NCBI RefSeq assembly: GCF_011058215.1
Contig: NZ_JAALFG010000002.1
Coordinates: 806,001 to 870,000, forward strand
Direction of reading: 5' to 3'
From: Devosia aurantiaca
GTDB taxonomy: Bacteria; Pseudomonadota; Alphaproteobacteria; Rhizobiales; Devosiaceae
DNA: 64,000 nucleotides
The notes below the pieces were generated by a model. That model searched no databases. It saw nothing but the letters and a program-made list of their open reading frames with translations, and had not been told where the DNA came from. Shown here in pieces: positions 37,697-48,577 of the stretch (its first letter is position 1; the number at the start of each line of letters is the position of its first letter). The position numbers were made by a program, and so were the translations under genes.

Positions 37697-38918
37697 AAAG
37701 CCGAGCCTTCGCGATACCATTCGACCAAAAGCGCCCGCTCCGCATCGGTCATCTCGGTGACATTGCCGGGGGCATGGCGTGGCTCCAGCCGGCTTGCATG
37801 GCGATCTGCGGAGCGTGGTTGGCGATCGCAACATCATTGTCGAGGATGACATTCTTGGGCGCCTGGTAGACGCCATCCCAGACCGGTTCGGCCGTGTGGC
37901 ACATGGCGCAGCGCGTCTGCACCGTGAGGCTCGCCTCGGCAAAATGGGTTGAGGCCATGAAGCGCTCGCCGGTGGCGCTGGCCAATTCGGGCGTGTCAGC
38001 GCCGGGCAGTTTCGGCGAGGTCGAGAGCCAGGCGATCACCAGCATGATGACCGCGGCGGCGGCCCAAGTCCAATGCGGATTGCCCTTTCGCGCGTGGCGC
38101 GTATTGAAATAGTGCCGGATGACGACGCCGACGAGGAAGATCAACGAGGCGATGATCCAGTTCCACTGCGTGGCGAAGGCCAGCGGATAGTGGGACGAGA
38201 GCATGAAGAAGATGACGGGCAGCGTCAGGTAGTTGTTGTGGAGCGAGCGCTGCTTGGCGATCTTGCCATATTTGGCGTCCGGCACCCGGCCTGCCTTGAG
38301 GTCGGCGACGACGATCTTCTGGTTGGGGATGATGATCATGGCGACATTGGCAGCCATGATCGAGGCCGTGAAGGCGCCCATATGAAGCATTGCCGCGCGG
38401 CCGGTGAAGAGCTGCGTATAGCCCCAGGCCATTGCGGTCAGGATCAAGAACAGGACGAGCATCAACCCGTTCTGCGAATTGCCAAGCGGCGACTTGCAGA
38501 GGCGGTTGTAGACGACGAAGCCCAGGACGATCGAGCCCATCGAAATGAGGATCGCGGCCCAATTGGGCACGTCGAGGACGTTGCGGTCGATGAGGTAAAT
38601 GTCGGCGCCGACATAATAGATCAGCACCATCAGCATGAAGCCCGAAAGCCAGGTCCAGTAGCTTTCCCATTTGAACCAGGTCAGATGCTCGGGCAGAAAC
38701 TCCGGCGCCACCAGGTATTTCTGGATGTGGTAAAAGCCGCCGCCATGCACCTGCCATTCTTCGCCATGGGCGAGCGGCGGCAGGCTCGGCGTCTTGCGCA
38801 GGCCAAGGTCGAGCGCGATGAAATAAAAGGACGAGCCGATCCAGGCAATGGCGGTCACCACGTGCAGCCAGCGCACGGCAAACATCGCCCATTCGTAGAA
38901 TATTGCCAGATCGCCCAT
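37693..38918 (-). CDS. puuD: Membrane urate hydroxylase PuuD with C-terminal cytochrome c domain (frameshifted)
   Basis: PuuD oxidises urate to 5-hydroxyisourate at the membrane, passing electrons to a c-type haem rather than oxygen. About eight N-terminal membrane segments with conserved histidines (RWLHVVTAIAWIGSSFYF), then a periplasmic haem domain with CAMCHTAEPVWDG. On the coding strand, five C at 37768-37772 should be six; corrected, the tail reads PPGNVTEMTDAERALLVEWY and overlaps guaD by four bases. 408 residues. As written, the last 26 residues are lost. Confidence 0.9.
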
Positions 38919-38974
38919 CGTGTCCCCCTACTTCCAGCGAAATCGCAACCACTGGACCATTCCCAAACTCGATT

Positions 38975-39042
38975 GTCACCCCGGCGAAGGCCGGGGCCCA
39001 TCCTGAGATCTCAAGATGGATCCCCGCCTGCGCGGGGATGAC
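38975..39042. repeat. Intergenic repeat family C, copy 1
   Basis: GTCACCCCGGCGAAGGCCGGGGCCCATCC then ATCTCAAGATGG then a GCGGGGATGAC end, in the 214-base gap between the BmpA-type gene and puuD. The same arrangement appears at 58831. Confidence 0.75.
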
Positions 39043-39132
39043 ATCGAGCGTGTGTGAGTTTTCGCGATTACCGAAACCTCACAGAAAAGTGCGGGCCAAG
39101 ACCCGCCCCCTCACTCATTCATCCAACCACCA

Positions 39133-40224
39133 TCAAGCCGGCGGAATGACGCCTTCGACATACCAGTCCATGCTGAGGAGCTCGGCATCGGTCAGGGTGA
39201 CGCCGGCGGCGACGCGTTCGGTGCCGGTATGGTCGTTAATCGGGCCGGTGAAGATATGGAGCGACCCATCGGCCTGGCCGTTCTTGACCGCTTCAGCGGC
39301 AGCCTTGACCTCTTCGGTGACCTTGGGGCCATAGGCGCCGATCTCGACTTCGCCTTCCTTGATGCCCGGCCACACGTCCTGGCTCACCCAGGTGCCGTCG
39401 ATGACGGCCTGAGCGGCGGACGCATAGTGCGGGCCCCAGTTGTCAATGATCGAAGTCAGCTGGGCATTGGGCGCAAAGGCGCTCATGTCGGCACCCTGGC
39501 CGAAGCCGCCGACGATGCCACGCTCTTCGGCAACCTGGAGGGCGGCCGGACCGTCGGTGTGCTGGGCAATGATGTCGATGCCCTGGTCGATCATGGCGCG
39601 GGCAGCGTCGGCTTCCTTAGCCGGGTCGTTCCAGGTCGAGATATAGACTGGGGTGATGGTGAATTCAGGGTTGATCTTGCGCGCGGCGAGCACGAAGGCG
39701 TTGACGCCCATGACCACTTCCGGGATCGGGAACGAGCCGATGTAACCGGCCTTGCCGGTCTGGCTGAGGTGGCCGGCAATGGTGCCGCAAACGGCACGGC
39801 CTTCATAGAAGCGGGCGTTGTAGGTGCCGACATTGTCGGAGCGCTGGTAACCGGTGGCGTGCTCGAAGCGGACGTCCGGGAACTGCTGGGCAACCTTGAT
39901 GACATAGTCGCCATAGCCGAAGCTGGTCGCAAAGATCAGCTTATGGCCGGACTGGGCCAGTTCGCGCAGCACGCGTTCGCAGTCCGGGCCTTCCGGCACG
40001 TTTTCGACGATGGTCGGTTCGGCGACGAGGTCACCGAGCTGGTCCTTCATGTACTTGGCGCCGGTAGCATGACCAAAGTTCCAGCCATTGTCGTTGACGG
40101 TGCCGATCAGCATGAAGCCGACCTTGAGCGGTTCAGTCTGGGCGAAGGCGCGCGAACCGAGCAGCGGCAGGGCTGCTGCGGCAACGCCGGCCTTGAGCAT
40201 TGAGCGGCGGCTAAGGGTCATCAT
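39133..40224 (-). CDS. BmpA-family ABC transporter substrate-binding protein
   Basis: Basic membrane protein-type (PnrA-like) periplasmic receptor, 363 residues, binding purine nucleosides or bases in known relatives. A twin-arginine signal (SRRSMLKAGVAAAALPLLGSRAFA) starts it; the mature domain begins LKVGFMLIGTVNDNGWNFGH, the hallmark aromatic start, followed by YIGSFPIPEVVMGVNAF. It sits 52 bases after the permeases and belongs with them. Adjacency to purine catabolism supports a purine ligand. Confidence 0.88.
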   Translation of the reverse strand: MMTLSRRSMLKAGVAAAALPLLGSRAFAQTEPLKVGFMLIGTVNDNGWNFGHATGAKYMKDQLGDLVAEPTIVENVPEGPDCERVLRELAQSGHKLIFATSFGYGDYVIKVAQQFPDVRFEHATGYQRSDNVGTYNARFYEGRAVCGTIAGHLSQTGKAGYIGSFPIPEVVMGVNAFVLAARKINPEFTITPVYISTWNDPAKEADAARAMIDQGIDIIAQHTDGPAALQVAEERGIVGGFGQGADMSAFAPNAQLTSIIDNWGPHYASAAQAVIDGTWVSQDVWPGIKEGEVEIGAYGPKVTEEVKAAAEAVKNGQADGSLHIFTGPINDHTGTERVAAGVTLTDAELLSMDWYVEGVIPPA

Positions 40225-40276
40225 TTTTCTCCTGAATGACGGGTTTTATCGATCAAAGCCATCTTTCCTCGTGGCT

Positions 40277-41206
40277 TCAATTTGCGGGCAGGAACGGCTT
40301 GCCGAGGCAGGCCGGTGCATTGGTTGAGGCATCGCGGCGGATCGAGATCAGCACCAGGACGACAACGGTGGCAAGATAGGGCATGGCGGCCCAAAGCTCG
40401 GCCGGAATGGCGGAAAGCGGCCCGCCGCTGGCCTTGGCATAAAGCTCCATGGTCATGACGAGGCCGAAGAGGTAGGCGCCAGCGAGGAGGCGGAACGGCT
40501 TCCAGCTGGCAAAGACCACCAGCGCCACCGCGATCCAGCCGCGGCCGCCGGTCATGCGCTCAGCCCATTGCGGGGTAAGCAGCAGCGGGAAACAGGCGCC
40601 GGCAATGCCTGCCATGGCGCCACCGAACATCACCGCCATATAGCGCACGCCGATGACCGAATAGCCGATCGAGTGGGCGGACAAATCGTTCTCGCCAACG
40701 GCACGAAGGATCAGCCCGGCGCGGCTGCGTTTTAGGAACCACCAGACGCCAATCACCAGCGCAAAGGCGAAATAGACCAGCGCCGAATAGCCGAACAGCA
40801 CGCGCCAGATGGGGTGGCTGGCCAGTTCGGCGGGGAACAAGGGGCCGAGCAGTGTCACCGGCCGTGCCGAATAGCCCTGCCCCGCCAGTGCCGAAAAGCC
40901 GGTGCCGAAGATGGTGAGCGCAAGGCCCGTGGCGGTCTGGTTGGCCGAAAGGCTGAGGGTCAGAAAGCCGAAGATCAGCGACGAGGCGACACCGGCTGCA
41001 GCCGCGACGAGGATCGCCAGATAATGGTTGCCGGTAAAAAAGGTAACAAGAAACGCCGTGATCGCGCCGATCAGCATCATGCCTTCGACGCCCAGATTGA
41101 GGACGCCGGATTTTTCGACCACCAGCTCGCCAAGGGCCGCGATGAGGATCGGGGTGGAGGCGCCGACCACGGTGACGATGATGGCGATCAGGAGGTCCGT
41201 GCTCAT
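40277..41206 (-). CDS. ABC transporter permease, nucleoside/purine type (NupQ-like)
   Basis: 309 residues with nine or ten membrane helices; the pair with the next gene matches the branched-chain-amino-acid-type permeases of BmpA-linked nucleoside importers. Readable motifs: ILNLGVEGMMLIGAI and the coupling-helix region GENDLSAHSIGYSVIGVRYMAVMFGGAMAG. It overlaps the upstream permease by four bases. Confidence 0.86.
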   Translation of the reverse strand: MSTDLLIAIIVTVVGASTPILIAALGELVVEKSGVLNLGVEGMMLIGAITAFLVTFFTGNHYLAILVAAAAGVASSLIFGFLTLSLSANQTATGLALTIFGTGFSALAGQGYSARPVTLLGPLFPAELASHPIWRVLFGYSALVYFAFALVIGVWWFLKRSRAGLILRAVGENDLSAHSIGYSVIGVRYMAVMFGGAMAGIAGACFPLLLTPQWAERMTGGRGWIAVALVVFASWKPFRLLAGAYLFGLVMTMELYAKASGGPLSAIPAELWAAMPYLATVVVLVLISIRRDASTNAPACLGKPFLPAN

Positions 41207-42285
41207 GCCCGCGCCTCCGCTTGCGGCGTGACGCGGCGGATGCGGTAGCGCACGAGGAGGTCACCGGCGAGAAGGAAGAACAGCATCATGGCCTGGAAAA
41301 CGCCCGTCGCTGAATTCGAGAGGCCAATGGACGTCTGGGCGATTTCGCCGCCGACAAAGGTCACGGCGATGACGAGCCCACCAAAGATCACGCCCAATGG
41401 ATCGAGGCGCCCGAGAAAGGCGACGATGATGGCGGTAAAACCGTAATTGGTGGGAAAGCCCGGTACCATGCGCTGGAACGGGCCCGACACTTCGAGCGCC
41501 CCCGCCAGGCCGGCGAGGGCGCCGGAGACCAGAAAGGCGAGCCAGATGGTGCGGTTTTCGGAAAAGCCACCATAGCGAGCGGCATGCGGTGCGGCGCCGA
41601 CAACGCGCATCTGATAGCCGAAGACCGAACGCGACATCACGAACCAGGCGACCAGCGCCACGATGATGGCGATCGGCACGCCGGCATGAACGATGGTGCC
41701 CGGAAGGATGTTGGGCAGAAGCGCGTCGGCGGCAAAGCGCCTGGTTTGCGGAAAGCCCATGCCCATAGGGTCCTTCCAGGGGGCGCGGACAAGATAATAG
41801 ATCGCCTGCACCGAAACATAGGTCAGCATCAGCGAAGTGAGGATTTCGTTGACGCCGAGCCGCGTGCGCAGCAGTGCGGGAATGGCGCCATAAAGGGCGC
41901 CGCCCGCCATCCCTGCCAGGATCATCAGCGGCAGGATCCACCAGCCAGTCATCTGGTAGGTCGCCAGCGCCACCCCGGTCGCGGCAAGCCCGCCGACCAC
42001 ATACTGGCCCTCGGCACCGATATTCCAGACATTGGCCCGGTAGGCGATGGAAAGTCCGACGCCGATGATGATCAGCGGCGCAGCTTTTACGCCGAGGTCC
42101 TGCCATTTATAGGTGTTGGTGAAGGGCGTGATGAATATTTCGCGCACCGCGCCGACGCCATCAAAGCCGATCAGCGAAAACAGGATTGCGCCCACGATCA
42201 TGGTGAGGAGCACCGCGACGATCGGCGTGCCGTAGAGCATTGCCTTGGAAGGTTCGCGGCGCTTTTCGAGGCGAAACTGCATCAT
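41203..42285 (-). CDS. ABC transporter permease, nucleoside/purine type (NupP-like)
   Basis: 360 residues, also multi-helix; contains RANVWNIGAEGQYVVGGLAA and EILTSLMLTYVSVQ, then VVGAAPHAARYGGFSENRTIWLAF, the coupling region toward the ATPase. Overlaps both flanking genes by four bases (ATGA), so translation of the importer is tightly coupled. Confidence 0.88.
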   Translation of the reverse strand: MMQFRLEKRREPSKAMLYGTPIVAVLLTMIVGAILFSLIGFDGVGAVREIFITPFTNTYKWQDLGVKAAPLIIIGVGLSIAYRANVWNIGAEGQYVVGGLAATGVALATYQMTGWWILPLMILAGMAGGALYGAIPALLRTRLGVNEILTSLMLTYVSVQAIYYLVRAPWKDPMGMGFPQTRRFAADALLPNILPGTIVHAGVPIAIIVALVAWFVMSRSVFGYQMRVVGAAPHAARYGGFSENRTIWLAFLVSGALAGLAGALEVSGPFQRMVPGFPTNYGFTAIIVAFLGRLDPLGVIFGGLVIAVTFVGGEIAQTSIGLSNSATGVFQAMMLFFLLAGDLLVRYRIRRVTPQAEARA

Positions 42286-43797
42286 GCCGCTTCCGCCCCA
42301 TGCACGCCGCCCATCAGCAGGCCGATTTCTTCCACGCTCACATCCTTGACCGGCCGCGCGGGGCTCAGCCGGCCCATATTGATCACCGCCAGCGTGTCGC
42401 TCAAAGCACGCAATTCGTCGAGGTCCTGGGAAATGACGACAATGGCCGAGCCGGCGGCCGCAAGATCGACCAGCGCCTGGTGAATGGCGGCCGCGGCGCC
42501 GGCATCGACGCCCCAGGTCGGTTGGCTGACCACCAGAACCGAAGGCTTCTGCAGGATTTCGCGACCCATGATGTATTTCTGGAGATTGCCGCCCGACAGC
42601 GACCCGGCCATGGAACCGGGGCCCAGCGCCTTGACGGCAAAGTCGGCGATGACCTTGCCGGTATAGGTTTTTGCGGCGCCGCCATTGATGAGGCCCATCA
42701 CCACCATGCCGAGCCGGTCACGGGCGGTGAGCACCGAATTGTCGGAGAGCGAAAACTCGCCCACGGCCGCGTGGCCATTGCGCTCTTCGGGCACGGCGCA
42801 GAGCCCGTTGCGGCGGCGTTCGGTCGTGTCCATCATGCCGATGCCGAGCCCGTCGATGGTGATGGCTTCGCGATCATCGCCGCGGATTTCACCGGAAAGG
42901 GCGTCGAGCAAGGCGTTCTGACCATTGCCGGCAACACCGGCGATACCGAGGATTTCCCCTGCCCGCACGGTAAAGCTTACGCCGTCTACGGGCACGTCAA
43001 AATGCCCCGCCTTGACCGTCGAAAGTTGGCTGACCACGAGCTTGGGCGGGCCGAAGGTGCGGCCTTCGGCCTTGACGATGTCCTTAAGCCCCGTGCCGAT
43101 CATCTTCTCGGCCATGGAGCGCGATGTTTCCTGCTTGGGGTCGCAGGTATCGACCAGCTTGCCGCCGCGCAGGATCGTCGCCGTATCGCACAGGGCTTTG
43201 ATCTCGTGCAGCTTGTGAGAAATATAAAGGATCGAGCACCCTTCCGCTGCGAGCTTGCGCAAGACGGTAAAGAGCTGCTCCACCTCCTGCGGCGTCAGCA
43301 CCGAAGTCGGCTCATCCATGATCAGAAGCTGCGGCTCGAGCAGCAGCGCGCGCACGATCTCGATGCGCTGCCGCTCACCGACCGAGAGCGTTGCCACGGT
43401 GCGGTGCGGATCCAGAAGGAGGCCGTATTGGTTCATCACGGCGCGAATGCGCGCCTCGAGCTCGCGCGACGGGATCTTCGAATCCATGCCGAGCGCGATG
43501 TTCTCGAGCACGGTCAGCGCCTCGAACAGCGAAAAAATGCTGGAACACCATGCCGATGCCAAGCTTGCGCGCGGCCTTGGGGTTGGGCACGACGACCGGA
43601 GCGCCATTCCAGCGGATTTCGCCGGCATCGGGCTGCATGATGCCGTAGATCATTTTCACCAAGGTGGATTTGCCCGCACCGTTTTCGCCGAGCAGCGCGT
43701 GGATTTCGCCGGGCTTGACGCTGAACGACACGTTGTCATTGGCGAGGACGCCGGGAAACCGTTTGGTGATGCCGCTCAACTCGAGCCGATCGGGCAT
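42282..43797 (-). CDS. ABC transporter ATP-binding protein, duplicated domains (frameshifted)
   Basis: Energises the importer; two ATPase domains in one chain, 504 residues. Domain 1 has Walker [10 protein letters not shown], signature [15 protein letters not shown] and Walker [10 protein letters not shown]. Domain 2 has a degenerate Walker [11 protein letters not shown], signature [11 protein letters not shown] and a Walker B-like [12 protein letters not shown], as in Bmp/Nup-type importers. At 43532-43537 the coding T run is six where five joins GMVFQHF to [15 protein letters not shown]. This is an inserted base, unlike most other breaks here. One base separates it from xdhC. Confidence 0.88.
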
Positions 43798-43798
43798 A

Positions 43799-44671
43799 TC
43801 AGATACCACTCGTCACCCCCAGAGCGCTGGGGGCGGACACTTGCCCGGCAGATGCTTCCCGGCTCCCAACATGGACCATAATCTCGGCGGCGGCTAGTGC
43901 GGCAATAACCGGCGGGCGTTTATCCCCAAGCCCTTGCGCCCCAATCGGTAAAATCAGCCGATCAAGGCTCTGGCGGTCGCCGCCCTGCTCCAGATACCAG
44001 CTCGAAAACTTGGCCCGCTTGGTGGCCGAACCGACCATGCCGACATAGGGCGCGTCGCTGCGCGCCAACGCCTCGCCGGCAATCAGGAAATCGAGCGCGT
44101 GATCATGGGTGAGGATCACGAAGGAACTGCCAGCGGGCGCGGCACGGACAATGGCTTCGGGCATGGCGACGCGGTGGCGCGCGATCGTGGGTGGCAGCAG
44201 ATCGAGTTCTTCCTGTCTTGTGTCGATCACCTGAAGTTTGACCGGCATGAGGGCGAGGATTTTGGCGAGGACGCGCCCGACATGGCCGGCCCCGAAAAGG
44301 TAGACATGCGGAAGACCTGCGTCTTCGGCCGCGGCGCGGGCAAGAAGGTTGCTGCGCAGCGCTTCATCGGCAAAGCGCAGGGTCACGTTCACCCGGCCCC
44401 CGCAGCACTGACCGATCTCGGGACCGAGCGGCACGTCCATGGCTTCTTCGGCACGACCGTCGGCGATCAGCCGCCGGGCATGCTCGATCACCATATATTC
44501 GAGCGCCCCGCCACCGATGGTGCCCAGCGTTTGTGTGGGGCCAACCACCATGAACGTGCCCTGCTCGCGCGGCGAGGAGCCACGGACGGAGGTCAGCTCG
44601 CAAGCGATGGCTGCGGGGTTGTCGGCAAAGAAGGTGGCGAGGGTTTGAGGCGTCACAAAAATGCCCCCCAC
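43799..44671 (-). CDS. xdhC: XdhC family xanthine dehydrogenase accessory protein
   Basis: XdhC binds the molybdenum cofactor, helps its sulfuration and insertion into XdhB. 290 residues: the [13 protein letters not shown] and [10 protein letters not shown] cysteines, then [20 protein letters not shown], a Rossmann domain, and [14 protein letters not shown]. Two starts are possible: ATG 44671, inside a repeat that also encodes the end of xdhB, or GTG 44656 with no repeat-derived residues; the second is more likely if the repeat inserted late. Confidence 0.9.
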   Translation of the reverse strand: MGGIFVTPQTLATFFADNPAAIACELTSVRGSSPREQGTFMVVGPTQTLGTIGGGALEYMVIEHARRLIADGRAEEAMDVPLGPEIGQCCGGRVNVTLRFADEALRSNLLARAAAEDAGLPHVYLFGAGHVGRVLAKILALMPVKLQVIDTRQEELDLLPPTIARHRVAMPEAIVRAAPAGSSFVILTHDHALDFLIAGEALARSDAPYVGMVGSATKRAKFSSWYLEQGGDRQSLDRLILPIGAQGLGDKRPPVIAALAAAEIMVHVGSREASAGQVSAPSALGVTSGI

Positions 44672-47114
44672 CCTTGATCCCTCCCCACAAGGGGGAGGGA
44701 GACGACAGAACCGAGATGGCCGAGGCTAGCGCATCCCTCCCCTTGTGGGGAGGGAATGAGGGTGGGGATAGGAGAGCCGCGATCCCCGTTATCACCCCCG
44801 CACCCCCGCATCCGCTCTACCGCCATCAACACCCGTTCAGGCGTGACCGGGGTATCGAGTTGTGGCGCTTGCCGGTATTCGGCGACGCTGGCGACGGCCA
44901 TGCCGAGGGCCTCGACGACGCTGATCGCGAGGACGAAGGGCGGCTCGCCCACGGCCTTGGAGCGGCCGATGGTCTGCTTGGTGTTGACCGACCAGTCCAC
45001 CAGTTTGACGTTGAAGATCGGCGGCACGTCGGACGCGAGCGGGATCTTGTAGGTCGAGGGCGCATGCGTGCGCAGCTGCCCCTTGGCGTCCCAGACCAGC
45101 TCTTCGGTGGTCAGCCAGCCCATGCCCTGGATGAAACCGCCTTCGATCTGCCCGAGATCGAGCGCCGGGTTCAGCGATTTGCCGACATCGTGGAGGATGT
45201 CGACGCGGTCGACGGTATATTCGCCGGTGAGCGTATCGATGGTGACTTCGCTGACCGAGGCGCCATAGGAATAGTAATAGAACGGGTTGCCCTTGCCGGT
45301 CGCGCGATCCCAGTGGATTTCCGGGGTCTTGTAGAAGCCGGCGGCGGAAAGCTGCACGCGATTGAGATAGGCGGATGCGGCAAGCTCCGCGAAACCAACG
45401 AATTCGCTGCGCACCTGCAGGCCACCCTGCACCCAGACGCAGTCGGACTCCTGGGCCTGGTAGAGCGCCGCCGCGTGGGCAACGAGCCGCTCCTTAAGCT
45501 GGTCGCAGGCATTTTTCGCGGCCATGCCGTTAAGGTCGGTGCCCGAGGAGGCGGCTGTCGCCGAAGTGTTGGGCACCTTACCGGTCGAGGTCGGCATGAT
45601 CTTGACACTGTCGAGATTGATCCCGAAGGCATCGGCCACGACCTGGGCCACCTTGGTATGGAGCCCCTGCCCCATTTCCGTGCCGCCGTGATTAAGGTGG
45701 ATCGAGCCATCCTTATAGATATGCACCAGCGCACCGGCCTGGTTGTACCAGGTGGCGGTAAAGCTGATGCCGAACTTGACCGGCGTCAGCGCAATGCCTT
45801 TTTCAGGATCGAGCTGGTGCGATTGTGCTCGATGATTGCCTGCCGCCGCGCTTGGTAGTCGGACGAGGCTTCGAGCTCGTCGACGATACGGGCGATGACA
45901 TTGTCCTTCACCACCTGGTGATAGGGCGTCACATTGTCAGTGTCGGTGCCGTAAAAGTTGCGCTTGCGGATCTCGAGCGGATCGACGCCCAGCGCATAGC
46001 CGATGTCCTCGACCCAGCGCTCTGCCATGACCCCCTGAGGACCGCCAAAACCGCGAAAGGCGGTGTTGGAGACCGTGTTTGTGTAGAGCGGCTCGGACTT
46101 CACGCGAACGGCCGGATACCAATAGGTATTGTCGACGTGGAACAGCGCGCGGTCGGTCACCGGGCCGGAGAGGTCCGAAGAAAAGCCGCTGCGTGCCGCA
46201 AGGTTGGCCTCGACGGCAAGGATCTTGCCACTCTCGTCATAGCCCACGTCGTAATCGATGACGAAGTCGTGGCGCTTGCCGGTCGCCTGCATGTCGTCGT
46301 CGCGATCGGGGCGGATCTTGCAGGCGCGGTTCCACTTCTTGGCGGCGAGTGCAGCGACGCAGGCAAAGAGATTGCCCTGCGTTTCCTTGCCGCCAAAGCC
46401 GCCGCCCATGCGCCGCACCTGGATGGTGATTGCATTGTGCCGGACGCCGAGCACTTGGGCGACCATCAACTGCACTTCGCTCGGATGCTGGGTCGAGGAA
46501 TGGACCAGCACATCCTCGTCTTCGCCCGGGATGGCAAAGGCGATCTGGCCTTCGAGATAGAAATGGTCCTGGCCGCCGACGCTGACCGAGCCCTTGGCGC
46601 GGCGCGGGGCTGCAGCCATGCCGGCCGCGACATCGCCGCGCTCGAGTTTTAGCGGTTCGGTGACGAGCTTGCGCTCGCCGGCCTGGGCCGAGCGCACATC
46701 GGGAAGCCAGTCGAGGTCGCGATACTCGACCACCGCCAGATGCGCCGCGCGCCGCGCCTGGTCGCGTGTTTCGGCGATCACGGCAAACATGGGCTGGCCC
46801 CAGAACTGGACCTTGCCCTGCGCAAAGATCGGCTCGTCATGCTTATGGCTGGGAGAGACGTCGTTTTCGCCGGGAATGTCGTCAGCGGTCAGGACGCCGA
46901 TCACGCCCGGGGCGGTCTTGACGGCGGAAAAATCGATCGAGACGATCTCGGCATGAGCGCGGGTCGATAGGCCGAGATAGGCATGCATTGTGCCGCCCGG
47001 CTCAGCCATGTCGTCGATGTACTCGGCCGTACCGGTCACATGCTTGGGGCCGCTGTCGTGCCGGGTGGCCGTGTGGAGTACGGCGAGGTTGATGGGGTCG
47101 GCGTGCTTGTTCAT
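44653..47114 (-). CDS. xdhB: Xanthine dehydrogenase molybdopterin-binding subunit (frameshifted)
   Basis: Oxidises hypoxanthine and xanthine to urate. 820 residues as restored. N-terminal AEYIDDMAEPGGTMH, GGQDHFYLEGQ, MGGGFGGKETQ, FRGFGGPQG and GTEMGQGLHTK active-site motifs are all present. At 45797-45798 a lost G splits it (SILKKG then IALTPVKFGISF). The C-terminus is unusual: after VTPERVLMAVERM, about 35 residues come from an intergenic repeat, making the gene overlap the xdhC start. The usual family end is near VLMAVERMR. Confidence 0.88.
44664..44768. repeat. Intergenic repeat family B, copy 5, inside the 3' end of xdhB
   Basis: CCCCCCACCCTTGATCCCTC on the left pairs with GAGGGTGGGG on the right; internal CCCTCCCC...GGGGAGGG hairpins. 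Read on the minus strand in the xdhB frame it gives PTLIPSPQGEG and later [12 protein letters not shown], so a repeat supplies protein sequence. Confidence 0.7.
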
Positions 47115-48577
47115 GCCACCTCCCGTTTCAACCGCTCACCCTGACCCTGCGTTTCGAGGAAGAAGCGCTTGAGGAGGTTTTGCGCGGCCTGCAGCCGGTA
47201 TTCGGCCGAGGCGCGCATGTCGGTGATCGGCTGATAATCTGAGGCAAAGGCCGGGATGGCGGCTTCCACCGTTGCCATGGTCCAGGGCTTGCCGATCAGC
47301 GCCGCTTCCACCGCCTTGGCGCGTTTGGGCGTTGCCGCCATGCCACCAAATGCGATGCGCGCCATGCCGACCATGCCGGCATCGTTGACGAAGACGCGGA
47401 AGGCGCCGCAGAGCGCTGAAATGTCCTCATCGCGGCGCTTGGAAATCTTATAGGAGGCGAACTTTTCGCCCGCCGGCAGCAGCGGGATGGTGACGCTTTC
47501 GACGAACTCGCCCTTCTGGCGATCCTGCTTGCCATAGGCGAGGAAGAAGTCTTCGAGCTTGATCTCGCGGCGATGGTCGCCCCGGCGGAGGCTAAGCTTG
47601 GCGCCGAGCGCGATAAAGGGCGGTGGGGTGTCGCCGATCGGCGAGCCATTGGCGATATTGCCGCCCAGCGTACCCATATTGCGCACCTGCTCGCCGGCAA
47701 AACGATGCCATTGCTCGGTCAACTGCGGGAAATTGGCTTCGATCACCGGCTGCGCTTCTGCATAGGTGACGCCGGCGTAAAAGCGCACTTCGCTGTCGTT
47801 GTCGGCGATGCGCTTCAGTTCCTGCAGATGATTTATAAAGATCACCGGGCCGATGCGGCGCATGAACTTGGTGACCCAGAGCCCCACATCGGTCGAGCCG
47901 GCAACGATCCGCGCTTCCGGATGCTGCTCGTAAAGCTGCGCAAAATCGTCGAGGCTGGCGGGGATGATGATCTGGTTTTCACCCGAGCCGATCTCGACCC
48001 GGCGTCCATCGTTGAGCGCCTTGATCTTGCTCTTGACCGCGATTCGCTCGGCCCAGAGCGGATCAGCCTCGGGGGCACCATGCTCGGAGATCGACTGCGC
48101 CGCGCGGATGATCGGCGCATAGCCGGTGCAGCGGCAGAGATTGCCCTGCAGCGCTTTTTCCACGGCGCGACGGGACGGGTTCGGATCGCGCATCCAGAGC
48201 CCATAAAGGCTCATGACGAAGCCCGGCGTGCAGAAGCCGCATTGGGAGCCATGATGCTCGACCATGGCCTGCTGCACCGGATGAAGATTGCCGTTCTCGC
48301 CGCGCAGATGCTCGATCGTGACGACATGGGTGCCATGAAGGCTGGCGACGAAACGGATGCAGGCGGTGACCGCGTCATAGATGATCTCGTCGCCCATGAG
48401 CCGGCCGACCAGCACGGTGCAGGCGCCGCAATCGCCCTCGGCACATCCTTCCTTGGAGCCGCGCAGGCGGCGGTCAAGCCGCAGCCAATCGAGCAGCGTC
48501 AGGTCCGGCGCGACATCGGTCAGGCTAATTTCCTGGCCATTGAGGAGAAAGCGGATGGCGTTGGCAACCTCGACCAT
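47111..48577 (-). CDS. xdhA: Xanthine dehydrogenase small subunit (2Fe-2S and FAD)
   Basis: Electron-transfer subunit, 488 residues. Two 2Fe-2S motifs (CAEGDCGACTVL and HGSQCGFCTPGF...CRCTGY) are in the first third; the FAD domain follows with IVAGSTDVGLWVTK and NMGTLGGNIANGSPIGDT. It overlaps xdhB by four bases and shares a TGATG junction with uraH, so uraH-xdhA-xdhB form one coupled unit. Confidence 0.95.
   Translation of the reverse strand: MVEVANAIRFLLNGQEISLTDVAPDLTLLDWLRLDRRLRGSKEGCAEGDCGACTVLVGRLMGDEIIYDAVTACIRFVASLHGTHVVTIEHLRGENGNLHPVQQAMVEHHGSQCGFCTPGFVMSLYGLWMRDPNPSRRAVEKALQGNLCRCTGYAPIIRAAQSISEHGAPEADPLWAERIAVKSKIKALNDGRRVEIGSGENQIIIPASLDDFAQLYEQHPEARIVAGSTDVGLWVTKFMRRIGPVIFINHLQELKRIADNDSEVRFYAGVTYAEAQPVIEANFPQLTEQWHRFAGEQVRNMGTLGGNIANGSPIGDTPPPFIALGAKLSLRRGDHRREIKLEDFFLAYGKQDRQKGEFVESVTIPLLPAGEKFASYKISKRRDEDISALCGAFRVFVNDAGMVGMARIAFGGMAATPKRAKAVEAALIGKPWTMATVEAAIPAFASDYQPITDMRASAEYRLQAAQNLLKRFFLETQGQGERLKREVA

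Noticed and set aside
44653..44671. True programmed overlap of xdhB with xdhC
   Set aside because: The overlap is made of repeat sequence and sits in a window rich in indels, so I treat it as incidental.
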